The position numbers and the translations under genes were made by a program. A stretch of 15,971 nt of DNA from CAYFSC01 sp964345695. Lineage in GTDB: Bacteria; Bacteroidota; Rhodothermia; Rhodothermales; Salinibacteraceae. The stretch covers positions 1 to 15,971 of the forward strand of contig CAYFSC010000061.1 in the NCBI GenBank assembly GCA_964345695.1. The letters run 5' to 3'. The notes under the pieces were generated by a model. It searched no databases and was not told the origin of the DNA. It was given only the letters and a program-made list of their open reading frames with translations. Below are positions 6,018 through 15,211 of this stretch, piece after piece (the first letter of the stretch is position 1; each line of letters opens with the position of its first letter).

Positions 6018-8273
6018 TCACTGCGGACGGGTGTTAAGATCGAACGACTCGATCTCGACCGGAGTGGCCTGGTCGGCGTCCTCGCGGATGTGAACCACCT
6101 GATCCATCGCCACGTCGGAGAAGCGCTGCACCTGCCCGCTTCCGGGCCACGTCACTTCGATGTGCTGCAAGGCGTCGGCCGTTCCCAGCCCCATCTCCAG
6201 TTGGAGGCTTGAGGCGCCAAAACTACCCCCGGTGCCTACCGTGCGGTGAAGGGTGCGTGTTTCGCCGTTTTCCTCGATCACGGCCCGCACCCGCGCCCCG
6301 ATGGCACTCCGGTTGGCGGTGGTGCCTTCGAGACGCAGGGTGATCCAGTGATGGCCGAACCCTGGGTTCTCGAACAGCACGTTGTGAAACACGTCGCCCT
6401 CGAACGCGCCTCCCATCACGGCGTAGATGTCCTGATCGCCGTCGTGGTCCAGGTCCGCGAAGGCGATGGCGTGCCCTTTCTGCAGATGCCCAAATCCGCC
6501 CGGGCCCGTCACTTCGGTGAACCGGCCATCGCCGGTATTCCGAAACATGCGGTTCGGGATGAGGGTGCGGAAGTCCGGATCGCCGGTACCGACGTAGAAG
6601 TCCTGCCACCCGTCGTTGTCGAGGTCGCCAAAGTTGGACCCCATTGAGAACATGACCTTCTGGAGGTTGGTCTGGCTGGCAACCTCGGTGAAGGTGCCGT
6701 CGCCATCGTTGTGGTACAGGCGCGGCATTTCGGCATCGACGGGCCGTCCGAGCGCTTCGGCGGCCATGTCGCCGGAGGAGGCGCGCCATCCGGAGACGAA
6801 GAGGTCCTGGTAGCCGTCGTTGTCGTAGTCCCAGAACCAGGCCGGAAAGCTCTCGACGGGCTCCGCCACCCCAGCCTGCTCGGTCACGTCGGTGAACTGC
6901 CAGGTGCCGTCGGTGTCAGGGCCGTCGTTCCGAAAGAGACGGTTGGGCGAATCCCAACTGGAAAGGTACAGATCGGGATCGCCGTCGTTTTCGATGTCGC
7001 CCCACACCACGGCCTTGACGTAGCTCGTTACGTCCAGGCCCACCTCGGCTGCGATGTTGGTGAAGGTGCCATCGCCGTTGTTCCGGTAGAGGGCGCAGGG
7101 GTTGGCCTCGTCGGTCGTCGGCCCCCAGCGCGTGTCGCCGGAGCGCGAAGTTTCGTTTCCGATGAAGAGGTCGAGGTCCCCGTCGCCGTCGAAGTCGGCC
7201 CAGTCGGCGGTCTGGGTGGGATGGGCGCCGTCGAGCCCGGCGCGCACGGTGACGTCGGTGAAGGTGCCGTCGCCGTCATTGCGCAGCAGCGAGTTGGGAT
7301 GGCCGTCGGGGTACCACGCGCCGCGTAGGATGAGGACGTCGGTGTGGCCGTCGTTGTTGTAATCGGCCTGGATCATGTTGAGGCCGCCGAGGAGGCCCGT
7401 CAGTCCGGCCGCGTCGGTGCGTTCGACGAAACCGCCGTCTCCGGTGCTCTGAAAGTAGCGCACCTGATCGCGAAGTCCCCACGACGAGGCCAGGATGTCG
7501 GGATGCCCATCGCCGTTCAGATCGTCAACGACGACACCTCCCGAGAGGCCCATGACGTCCACACCGAGCGGACCGGATACGTCTTGGAATCGCGGGACGT
7601 CGGCGTCCTCGGCGCCGACCCGGACGGGCACGTGCCACCGGTCGGAGACGCTGTCGGGGTAGGTGCCCAGCGTCATCGCGGCGACGTTGAGCAGCCATCG
7701 GGAGTTGAGGTCGTCCGGCGCCGTTGTCAGAATCTCCTGATACAAGTCGAAGGCCCGGCGCGCGCCCTCCTTCTGCGTGTGCACGCCCTTGCCCTGAATC
7801 GGGTAGACGCATCGCCGGGCGTTGTGGTCGGTCACGCAGTTGCGCATCTCCCCGAGCCGCATGTTGCTGATGGCGAGGTAGTCTTTAATCGCCAGGCGGA
7901 AGGACTCGGGCGCGCCGCGCTCTTGGGCGAAGGAGAGCACCTCCTGGAAGTTCGCGATCGCCTCTTCATTCATGCCGGCGCGGAGCTGTTCCTCCGCCAG
8001 TTTCACGGTGTAGTCGACCCAGGCACGCGGGTTCTGCGGCTCGTCGAACGACGCGATGCGCTCGGCCCGCGCCTTGTTGACGTACAACGAATACGTGGGG
8101 TTGGCCTCGGCCTCGTCGGCGATGCTTTTCAGGCGATCGGCCATCTTCGCGGTGCTCTCGGCCCGCGGCGGCTCCGGCTCGGACACGCAGCCTGCAAGCA
8201 TTGCGCCGACCAGAACCAGAAGGCCAAGAAGTGGCCCCCTCAATCGAAGGGGGCTCGTCGAGCGAGAAGGCAT
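6018..8273 (-). CDS. CRTAC1-family lipoprotein: helical N-terminal region, seven FG-GAP/VCBS repeats, ASPIC/UnbV domain
   Basis: A 751-residue predicted lipoprotein with lipobox LAGC at Cys29; ATG 8273 is chosen because it opens this signal peptide, although the frame is open further upstream. Residues 40-205 form a helical, TPR-like region containing Cys146, His150, Cys155 and His165 in a compact motif. Seven DxDxDG-type Ca2+-binding loops begin near residues 251, 304, 360, 426, 482, 550 and 607, which fits one seven-bladed beta-propeller. Phrases such as NDGDGTFT and LFRND recur between them. Residues about 645-735 match the ASPIC/UnbV domain: NRSAIGARVRA, then VTWPGSG. Acidic residues close to the lipid Cys (CVSEPE) may favour surface display, an inference. 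The gene lies 40 bp after the 665-residue paralogue and is probably co-transcribed with it. Substrate and activity are unknown. Confidence 0.88.
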   Translation of the reverse strand: MPSRSTSPLRLRGPLLGLLVLVGAMLAGCVSEPEPPRAESTAKMADRLKSIADEAEANPTYSLYVNKARAERIASFDEPQNPRAWVDYTVKLAEEQLRAGMNEEAIANFQEVLSFAQERGAPESFRLAIKDYLAISNMRLGEMRNCVTDHNARRCVYPIQGKGVHTQKEGARRAFDLYQEILTTAPDDLNSRWLLNVAAMTLGTYPDSVSDRWHVPVRVGAEDADVPRFQDVSGPLGVDVMGLSGGVVVDDLNGDGHPDILASSWGLRDQVRYFQSTGDGGFVERTDAAGLTGLLGGLNMIQADYNNDGHTDVLILRGAWYPDGHPNSLLRNDGDGTFTDVTVRAGLDGAHPTQTADWADFDGDGDLDLFIGNETSRSGDTRWGPTTDEANPCALYRNNGDGTFTNIAAEVGLDVTSYVKAVVWGDIENDGDPDLYLSSWDSPNRLFRNDGPDTDGTWQFTDVTEQAGVAEPVESFPAWFWDYDNDGYQDLFVSGWRASSGDMAAEALGRPVDAEMPRLYHNDGDGTFTEVASQTNLQKVMFSMGSNFGDLDNDGWQDFYVGTGDPDFRTLIPNRMFRNTGDGRFTEVTGPGGFGHLQKGHAIAFADLDHDGDQDIYAVMGGAFEGDVFHNVLFENPGFGHHWITLRLEGTTANRSAIGARVRAVIEENGETRTLHRTVGTGGSFGASSLQLEMGLGTADALQHIEVTWPGSGQVQRFSDVAMDQVVHIREDADQATPVEIESFDLNTRPQ

Positions 8274-8313
8274 GAGAAGCGGCAAAGTTGGTGACGATGA
8301 AAGATGGGAGGTG

Positions 8314-10311
8314 CTACCGGTCGGCCGGCGACGTTGCAGTTTGCTTCCAGGACGGATGGGCCCCAGGGGCGGCGATCTCGTACACCCGACCGGCCTGCAC
8401 CTGCGTCCGGGTCGTGTCTCCGCGGGGCCAGGCCACCTCGACGCGGGCGGTTTCGGCCGGACCCATCGCAAAGGAGAGCAGCGCCTCGCTGTCCGACAGG
8501 TACTCGCCCGCCGCGACGACGGTGTGCGTCTGGGCCGGGATCGGGGCCTCGCCGTCCGGGGACGGAACGACGCGCACCGTGGCGCCGATGGCCTCGGTGT
8601 TCGGCGCCCGACCGACGAGGCGAATGGCGAGGCGCGGCTCGCTGCCCGTGTTGCGGTAGACGCCCAGCGATCGGTTCAGGCGGTTCACGACCACGTCCAG
8701 ATCGCCATCGCGGTCGAGATCGCCCGTGGCCATGCCGTGCCCCACATCGGCCCGTGGGCCGAGGCCCCATCCGTCCGGCATCGTTTCGAAGGTGCCGTCG
8801 CCCCGGTTCCGAAAGGCCATCGTCTTCAGATCCAGCCGCGGATACTGGAAGAGGAGTTGCCGGTGCTCTTCGTAGCTCTGCACGCGTTCGCGCATGGCGT
8901 TGATGCGCGCCTGCGCGTCGGCGTTCTGCACGTCGAACGCGTGGCCGTTGCTGACGATCAGGTCTTCGTAGCCGTCCAGGTCGACATCCACAAACCGCGA
9001 CGACCACGTCCAGCCCGATGCCTCCAGCCCGGCGAAGGAAGCAGCTTCGACGAACGTGTTGTCGCCGCGGTTGAGTTGGAGGGTGTTCTGCATTTCCTGC
9101 GTTCGGGACTGGGGCGCACCCAGCGGGTTCGGCACGGGGGCCTGCGACGGCATCTGCGTCTGCCGTCGCTCGTAGCTGCGCCCGAGCATGTCCGCTAGAA
9201 AGAAGTCTTTGTCGCCGTCGCGCTCCACGTCGGTGGTGGCGATGGACATGGTGGCGTGGCTCGTCGCACGCAGCACAGTCTCGTCGGCCTCGACGAAGGT
9301 TCCGTTGCCCGTGCCCCAGAAGAGCAGATCGGGGCTCTCGAAGTCGTTGCAGACGTACAGGTCGGGCTGACCGTCGCCGTTGAGGTCTTCGAGGCGGGCG
9401 ACGAGCGCCCAATCGCGCGGCACCTCGGTCATCGGCGCCCCGTCGGCGGTACGGAACGCCTCGGCCCAGGGCACCTCGCGGAACGTGCCGTCGCCCTCGT
9501 TCAGGTAGAGGCGGTCGGCCTCGGCCTGTTCCAGATGCATGAGTTTCGTTCCAATCTTCTGGAGCTCGTATTCGTCGCGAAACTTCGCGTCCACGACGTA
9601 CTCGTCAGGGCCCACCTGGCGGACGATCTCGTTGAACGCGATCTGGTCGGGCGGCAGGGAGTCGCGGAGGGCAACGCGCTTGTAGTTGCTGACGTATAGG
9701 TCGAGGTCGCCGTCCTGGTCGATGTCCGCCAGTGCAGAGGTGGTGGACCCTCGCCCGGCGTGAAGCCCCGCGTCGGGGACCTTCTCGAATTTCCCTTCGC
9801 CATTGTTGTGAAAGACGACGTTTGGACCGCCCATCGTCGTGATGACGAGGTCGAGATCCCGGTCGCCGTCCAGGTCGGCCAGGGAGACACCCGTGGCATG
9901 TGCGCCGGACAGGGCGGCTCCCCCTGCCTGTGGGACCCGCGCAAACTGGAAGTCGCCCTCGTTCAGATACAGGCGGTTGGGCCCGCCGAGCTGCGTGACG
10001 AACAGATCCGGCCAGTCGTCACCGTTCACGTCCCCCACGGCGACCCCGGAGCCGTGCAGCATGTTGCGGTTCTGCGCCACCATCTCCTTCGTCACGGTGT
10101 TGACGAACCCGAGGCCGGTGCGCGACGAGTCGAGCGGCTCGAAGCCCGGGGTGTTGCCTCCTGTCCGCGCAAGATCGGCCCAGCGCACGCCGCTTTCCGC
10201 GTTCCAGGCGCCCGGAGGCGTGGAGCCGGCTCCGCAGCCGGACACGAATGCGGCAACAACGAGCAGTGCACCGACCGCAGCCGTCAGGGTATGAGAAGGG
10301 AACGTACGCAT
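8314..10311 (-). CDS. CRTAC1-family lipoprotein, single propeller (FG-GAP/VCBS repeats plus ASPIC/UnbV domain)
   Basis: A 665-residue predicted lipoprotein with lipobox VSGC at Cys26, starting at ATG 10311. Seven Ca2+-binding Asp-rich loops begin near residues 94, 146, 197, 309, 361, 442 and 531, consistent with a seven-bladed propeller. One loop, DVNGDDWPD, has Asp where Gly is usual. An ASPIC/UnbV domain spans about 563-648 (NTEAIGATVRV, then VAWPRGD). It is closely related to the N-terminal half of the neighbouring 1294-residue protein: blocks such as FRTADGAPMTEVP, CNDFESPD and FLADMLGR are shared almost exactly. It therefore looks like a tandem paralogue lacking the second half. Right after the lipid Cys it reads GAGSTPPG, without the acidic residues seen in its two relatives. 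It lies 69 bp after the larger gene and 40 bp before the 751-residue one. Function is unknown. Confidence 0.88.
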   Translation of the reverse strand: MRTFPSHTLTAAVGALLVVAAFVSGCGAGSTPPGAWNAESGVRWADLARTGGNTPGFEPLDSSRTGLGFVNTVTKEMVAQNRNMLHGSGVAVGDVNGDDWPDLFVTQLGGPNRLYLNEGDFQFARVPQAGGAALSGAHATGVSLADLDGDRDLDLVITTMGGPNVVFHNNGEGKFEKVPDAGLHAGRGSTTSALADIDQDGDLDLYVSNYKRVALRDSLPPDQIAFNEIVRQVGPDEYVVDAKFRDEYELQKIGTKLMHLEQAEADRLYLNEGDGTFREVPWAEAFRTADGAPMTEVPRDWALVARLEDLNGDGQPDLYVCNDFESPDLLFWGTGNGTFVEADETVLRATSHATMSIATTDVERDGDKDFFLADMLGRSYERRQTQMPSQAPVPNPLGAPQSRTQEMQNTLQLNRGDNTFVEAASFAGLEASGWTWSSRFVDVDLDGYEDLIVSNGHAFDVQNADAQARINAMRERVQSYEEHRQLLFQYPRLDLKTMAFRNRGDGTFETMPDGWGLGPRADVGHGMATGDLDRDGDLDVVVNRLNRSLGVYRNTGSEPRLAIRLVGRAPNTEAIGATVRVVPSPDGEAPIPAQTHTVVAAGEYLSDSEALLSFAMGPAETARVEVAWPRGDTTRTQVQAGRVYEIAAPGAHPSWKQTATSPADR

Positions 10312-10380
10312 GAAGCCAGAAAAGCCAGAGGTCAGAGCCCCGTACCGGGGCGTCGAGCGGCAGTCTCGGGAATGGCGTCG

Positions 10381-13300
10381 CTACGGATACGCGACCACCG
10401 TGGACCGGGCGCCGTCGGCAACGTTCTGCTCGCTCGTCGTTCCGTCGGGCCAGCGCACCTCGACAGCTGCGATTGTGCGATCTCCGTGGCCGAGCACGCG
10501 AACGGGGCTGTGCTGCGACCAGTACCCGCTACCGGCGGTGACGGGGACGGCCGGGCCGTAACTGCCGTCGGCATAGCGCGCCCGAAGCGTCGCGCCGATG
10601 CCCGTGGGATTGCCCGCCGGTCCCTCAAGCCGGACACGAAGCCCCGGTGTGGCGCCGACGTTGCGGAAAAGCTTTGTCTCCGCCCCGTTCTGAGCAACCA
10701 GCACGTCGGTTCGGCCGTCCTGATCGATGTCTGCGACGGGGGCGGCCCGCTGCTCGCCATAGACGAGGAGCCCAGAGTGGTGCCCCTTCACCGGCGTGAA
10801 CGCCCCGGTTCCATCGCCTTGCAGCACAAGGGCGCGGCCTCCATCCTGCCGGGGGGTCTGGATCTGCGTCGCGAAGAAGTTCTGGCTCATCAGAATATCG
10901 AGGTGTCCGTCCCCGTTGGCATCCGCGAGGCTCGGCGAAAAGCCCGCCGTGAGCTGTGCCCACATCGGGAGGAGCCGGCCCTCGAAGCGCGGCCCGTTGG
11001 TGCCCGCCGTGTTCAGAAAAACCATGTGCGAGACGGTGTTGACCTCCTTCGTCTCGGCAGACTGAAACCGTGAGGGGCCCACGATGTCCTCCAGCGAGGC
11101 GGTCGAGAACTCTTCGAACGACGAGAAGCGGCGCCGCACGAACGGCATGGCCTGCGCGATCGACGACAGCCCTTCGTACGGCAGATACGCGTCGCGCTCC
11201 TCATGGTACTTCGTTTCGAGCAGATCCATCGACCCGTTCCGGTCGAAGTCGGCATAGTAGCCCCGCAGAGGCCGGTCAAGCCCCGCCGCGTCGATGGCGC
11301 GCACCGGTCCGGAGGGGCGACCGTACTTGCTGTTCCAGCCCCAGTTGCTCGCGACCACATCCAGGCGGCCGTCGCCGTTCACGTCCCCCACGTCCACGCC
11401 GTTCCAGAAGCCGGTGTGGGCCGCAAGTCCGCGCGCCTCGGTCTGCACGATGAACTGCCCGCCCTGGTTCTCGAAGTAGTGCACCGGCCCCCACTCGGTG
11501 GCGAGCACGAGATCTGAGTCGCCGTCGGCGTCGAAGTCGGCGAATGTGACGGCGGAGACCATGCCGAAGTCGTTGAACGGACGGCTGAGCCGCCGGCTGC
11601 GCTCGTAGCGTCCGTCGTTGTTTACATAGATGACCGAGGAGGCATCCGCAGGATAGCCGCCGGGCTCGTGACGCCCACCGGCAAACAGATCGAGGTCGCC
11701 GTCGCCGTCCACATCGGCCAGGGCCAGCGGTCCCACCGACGACGAGCCGAACGTGAGCGAGTCGGTCCGGCGGAGGCCGGTGGCACTCGACTCGTAGATG
11801 AAGATCGAGGACGGACGGGCCGGGTCTTGCGGTGTGCGCTCGTAGTTCGAGTACCCGACGAAAACGGTGGCCCCGTCGTCGTGCGGTGCGGCCACGATGC
11901 CCGTCAGGTCGCGCTCGAACGTCTGGTCCAGCACCCCGCCCCGGACCCGCGTGAACTGCCCGTCATCGTTCCGATAGTACGCCATCGAGCCGCCGCGTCC
12001 GGTGCCGATGAGCAGATCGTCGTCGCCGTCGGCGTCGAGGTCGGCCCAGGCCACGCCCGGCCCCTGCTGACTGAGGCGCCGCGGCAGGAGCGGCTGGCGC
12101 TGAAAGTCTTCGTACTTCGTCTCGGGATGGGTGTGGGTGAGCCGGTCGCTCACGTCTTCGAACCAGCGGCCGGTATCGGCAGCAGCCGTGGGCATCGCCG
12201 GCACCGGACCCGACGGATCCGGTGCGGGGGCGGCATGGGCTGCCGACAGAAAGAGGCGCGACGCGGCGGCGTCCGCCGTGGGTGCAGCGTCCGTCGAATC
12301 CGCGGCGGGCGCCTCCCAGTCGACCTCGGCGCCCGGCTCGGCAATCTCGTAGATCCGGCCGGACTGCACCTCGACCCGCGAGGTGTCCCCGTCGGGCCAC
12401 GTCACCGCGACGGTCGCCTGCTCAGCGGCGCCCATCGCAAACGTCATCTCGGCGGTGCTGTGCGACAGATACTCGCCGCCGGCCGTGACCGACTGTGTTT
12501 GTGCGGGGGGAACCGGGTCGGCGCCGGACTGGCGGGGCGAGACTCGCACATGCGCGCCGACGGCCTTCGTGTTGGGCGCGGCACCGACGAGGCGAAGGGC
12601 CACCCGCGGCGCATCGCCCAGATTCCGATAGACGCCCGCACCGGCACGGAGGCGGTTGACGACCACGTCGAGGTCGCCGTCGCGGTCGACGTCGGCCGTG
12701 GCCATGCCGTGGCCCACATCGGCCTCGGTGCCCAGGCCCCATCCGTCGGGCATGGCCTCGAACGTGCCGTCGCCCCGGTTGCGGAATGCGGCGCTCTTCA
12801 GATCGAGGTCCGGATCCCCCAGCAGCTTCTCCCGCCACCGCCCCGCCTGTCGCCGCCGGGTGTTGGACAGCCGCATCTGCGTGTCGGCGTTCATCGCGTC
12901 GTAGGCGTGGCCATTCGTGATGATGAGATCGTCGTAGCCGTCGAGGTCCACGTCCATAAACCGCGACGACCACGTCCAGCCCGTGGCTTCGATCCCAGCG
13001 ATCTCCGCGATCTCGACGAACGTGCCGTCCCCGCGGTTCAGCTGCAGGGTGTTCTGCATCTCCTGCGTGCGCTGCCGGGCAGCCCCGACCGAGACGGGTA
13101 CGGGCGAGCGCGACGCCATCTGCGTCTGGCGGGCCGTGTACGTGCGGCCCAGCATGTCGGCGAGGAAGAAGTCGATGTCGCCGTCGCGGTCCACGTCGGA
13201 GGTGGCGATCGACATCGTGGAGTGGCTCGTGGCACGCAGCACGGTCTCGTCCGACTCGCGGAACGTGCCGTCACCCTGGTTGAAGAAGAGCCGATCCGGG

Positions 13301-14265
13301 CTCTCGAAGTCGTTGCAGAGGTAGAGGTCGGGATGCCCGTCCCCGTTGAGGTCCTCGAACCGCGCCACCAGCGTCCAGTCGAGCGGCACTTCGGTCATCG
13401 GAGCGCCGTCGGCGGTGCGGAAGACCTCGCCCCACGACTGCTCGGTAAAGGTGCCGTCGCCGTTGTTCAGGTACATGCGATCGGGCTCGGCATACTCGAA
13501 GCGCATGATTCGGTTGGCCTGCCGACGCAGCTCGTAGTGGTCCTGAAACTCGTCGCGGACCTGGTATTCGCCATCGCGCTGCACCACGACCCGCTCGAAG
13601 CGGATCTCATCCGCCGCATACAGATCCTTGACGGTTTCCTTCTTGTAGTTGCCCACGTACAGGTCGAGATCGCCATCGCCATCGACGTCCGACAGCGCCA
13701 CGGTCGACGAGCCCTCGCCGGTTCGGAGCCCGGCGTCGGACACGCGCTCGAAGCGGCCGGCGCCGTCGTTGCGAAAGACGACGTTCGGGCCGCCCATGGT
13801 GGTCACCACCAGGTCGAGGTCCCGGTCGCCGTCGAGGTCGGCAAGCGCCGTACCACTGGAAAACTCGCCGTTCAGGGCTGCGCCCCCGGCCTCGGGGACC
13901 TTCTCAAACTGGAAGCCCCCCTGGTTGAGGTACAGTTCGTTTGGCCCGCTCAGATGCGCAAAGTAGAGGTCGGGCCACCCGTCGCCGTTCACATCCCCGA
14001 CCGACACGCCGGAGCCGTTGACGTAGTGCCGGTTGGACAGAAAGGCCTCTTGCGCCAGCGTGTTGATAAACCCGATCCCGGTTTCGGTCGAGTCGAGCTG
14101 TCGGAAACCCGGCCCCTCTGCCTGAGGAGCAGGAAGCTCGGCCCACCGGACGCGGTCAGCCACGGTCCAGGGGCCTGGTGCCTCTGCCTCGTCCGGCGAT
14201 GTACACCCGGCGAGCAGCATCCCGAGAAGTGCGACCATCGGGACAACGTAGTTCCGTACTACCAT
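10381..14265 (-). CDS. Large VCBS/FG-GAP lipoprotein with two propellers and two ASPIC/UnbV domains
   Basis: A 1294-residue predicted lipoprotein; ATG 14265 gives a compact signal peptide with lipobox LAGC at Cys21, while a TTG nine codons upstream is less likely. Propeller 1 has Asp-rich loops near 91, 143, 193, 305, 358, 438 and 525, followed by ASPIC/UnbV at about 556-645 (NTKAVGAHVRV, VTWPDGD). An Ala/Pro-rich linker spans about 646-698. Propeller 2 opens with HTHPETKYEDF and LLPRRLSQQGPG, a hallmark of long Bacteroidota VCBS proteins, and has loops near 742, 851, 910, 961, 1006, 1115 and 1179. A second ASPIC/UnbV domain ends the protein (about 1208-1294: GIGATLRARY, then VRWPDGT). Acidic residues follow the lipid Cys (CTSPDEAE), which may mark it for the cell surface. 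Such proteins are often found near SusC/SusD genes. The substrate is unknown. Confidence 0.9.
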   Translation of the reverse strand: MVVRNYVVPMVALLGMLLAGCTSPDEAEAPGPWTVADRVRWAELPAPQAEGPGFRQLDSTETGIGFINTLAQEAFLSNRHYVNGSGVSVGDVNGDGWPDLYFAHLSGPNELYLNQGGFQFEKVPEAGGAALNGEFSSGTALADLDGDRDLDLVVTTMGGPNVVFRNDGAGRFERVSDAGLRTGEGSSTVALSDVDGDGDLDLYVGNYKKETVKDLYAADEIRFERVVVQRDGEYQVRDEFQDHYELRRQANRIMRFEYAEPDRMYLNNGDGTFTEQSWGEVFRTADGAPMTEVPLDWTLVARFEDLNGDGHPDLYLCNDFESPDRLFFNQGDGTFRESDETVLRATSHSTMSIATSDVDRDGDIDFFLADMLGRTYTARQTQMASRSPVPVSVGAARQRTQEMQNTLQLNRGDGTFVEIAEIAGIEATGWTWSSRFMDVDLDGYDDLIITNGHAYDAMNADTQMRLSNTRRRQAGRWREKLLGDPDLDLKSAAFRNRGDGTFEAMPDGWGLGTEADVGHGMATADVDRDGDLDVVVNRLRAGAGVYRNLGDAPRVALRLVGAAPNTKAVGAHVRVSPRQSGADPVPPAQTQSVTAGGEYLSHSTAEMTFAMGAAEQATVAVTWPDGDTSRVEVQSGRIYEIAEPGAEVDWEAPAADSTDAAPTADAAASRLFLSAAHAAPAPDPSGPVPAMPTAAADTGRWFEDVSDRLTHTHPETKYEDFQRQPLLPRRLSQQGPGVAWADLDADGDDDLLIGTGRGGSMAYYRNDDGQFTRVRGGVLDQTFERDLTGIVAAPHDDGATVFVGYSNYERTPQDPARPSSIFIYESSATGLRRTDSLTFGSSSVGPLALADVDGDGDLDLFAGGRHEPGGYPADASSVIYVNNDGRYERSRRLSRPFNDFGMVSAVTFADFDADGDSDLVLATEWGPVHYFENQGGQFIVQTEARGLAAHTGFWNGVDVGDVNGDGRLDVVASNWGWNSKYGRPSGPVRAIDAAGLDRPLRGYYADFDRNGSMDLLETKYHEERDAYLPYEGLSSIAQAMPFVRRRFSSFEEFSTASLEDIVGPSRFQSAETKEVNTVSHMVFLNTAGTNGPRFEGRLLPMWAQLTAGFSPSLADANGDGHLDILMSQNFFATQIQTPRQDGGRALVLQGDGTGAFTPVKGHHSGLLVYGEQRAAPVADIDQDGRTDVLVAQNGAETKLFRNVGATPGLRVRLEGPAGNPTGIGATLRARYADGSYGPAVPVTAGSGYWSQHSPVRVLGHGDRTIAAVEVRWPDGTTSEQNVADGARSTVVAYP

Positions 14266-14338
14266 GAACGAGGGATTCAGGTGGGGAATCAATTCACGGA
14301 GGCGCTATGCCCCCGGACATGAGGCGAGACGCGAAGTC

Positions 14339-14824
14339 CTACCGCGAGCGCACCCCGCTCGCCATCGCGTCTTCGAGGTCCTGAACGATCTCTTCAAAGT
14401 ACTCCTCGCGGGCGTCGGTCAACTCAGCGTCCGTCCATTGCGCCCCGTTCTGTTTCTGCACCTGAAAGTGCGACCGAAAGATCACGGTGTAGGTGCTGGG
14501 ACCTCCAGAGGATCGGTTCTTCGGCCGAGCGTGCACCTCCAGGCGAGTGCGGCACCCGGTGATGCCCCGCTTCTTCTCAACCTCATAAGGCGTTTGCTCG
14601 CTCCACTGCGTGATGAACCGGATGTCTTCCTGGGTGGTCACCTCCCGGTCGAACCGGTAGTTGTAGGTGTTCAACAGCACCTGGCGCGTCTGCTCAATGA
14701 CGTCGGTGGCAGTGGTGGTTCCGATGCGCTCTCGCATGGTGCCCTTCGTGGGCGCCGTGGAGCCGCAGCCGGCCAGCACGAGAGGGGCGATGAACAAGGC
14801 GACACTCAGGAATCGACGAAGCAT
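14339..14824 (-). CDS. Hypothetical lipoprotein
   Basis: A 161-residue predicted lipoprotein that I do not recognise. ATG 14824 opens a signal peptide (MLRRF, hydrophobic core, lipobox LAGC with Cys20). The mature part begins GSTAPTKGTMRERIG and has two likely helices at the ends, one near 38-55 (TDVIEQTRQVLLNTY) and one rich in Glu and Asp near 130-155. A strand-rich core between them (RTRLEVHARP, STYTVIFRSHFQVQK) suggests a small alpha/beta domain. It precedes the large CRTAC1-type lipoprotein by 73 bp on the same strand and is likely the first gene of that transcription unit. Its position suggests an envelope role linked to the propeller proteins, which is inference only. Confidence 0.75.
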   Translation of the reverse strand: MLRRFLSVALFIAPLVLAGCGSTAPTKGTMRERIGTTTATDVIEQTRQVLLNTYNYRFDREVTTQEDIRFITQWSEQTPYEVEKKRGITGCRTRLEVHARPKNRSSGGPSTYTVIFRSHFQVQKQNGAQWTDAELTDAREEYFEEIVQDLEDAMASGVRSR

Positions 14825-15211
14825 GAATCTATGGATGCGCGGTTCGTATCAGGCGAATAGTGGATGCGGAAGCAAAGACCGAGCGCCGGTCCCCGCACGT
14901 CAGGAAAGGCATCGTCCTGCACAGGGTCGAGTCCGTTCAGGGATTCCCACGTAGCAACCGTCATTCCCAGCGCCCCAATGTGCGGGACAAGGGGGTGCAG
15001 CCAGGGGGCCAGGTGTCGAGATCCGGTCGGAATCGTGCAGAGCGTCTACGTGCAATCACGTAAGCAGTTTGAGTTTGCTCCTTCCAGGACGCTTGAGAGA
15101 CATTCGTTCAAAGGAACACCGTATGGCCTCGATGAACCGGGCGCTCCGCAGAATCACCGCAAGCGCCTCCGGACGACGGACGCGGAGGATGACGCTTCCG
15201 GCCCGAGGCGT

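Noticed and set aside
5791..6021. 77-residue N-terminal extension of the GWxTD protein from GTG 6021.
   Set aside because: It would bury a clear signal peptide that starts at 5790; composition of the extension looks non-coding.
6690..7290. Recurring DNA words (GTGAAGGTGCCGTCGCC and variants) that look like a direct-repeat array.
   Set aside because: They encode the repeated GDGTFT segments of the propeller blades and are spaced by whole blades, so they are protein repeats and not a CRISPR or satellite array.
11668..14322. Long open frame on the plus strand opposite the double-propeller gene (similar ones at 4192-5808, 8056-9198 and 9760-11073).
   Set aside because: They mirror real minus-strand genes with recognisable domains. 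High GC and strong third-position bias leave antisense frames open, and their translations match no family I know.
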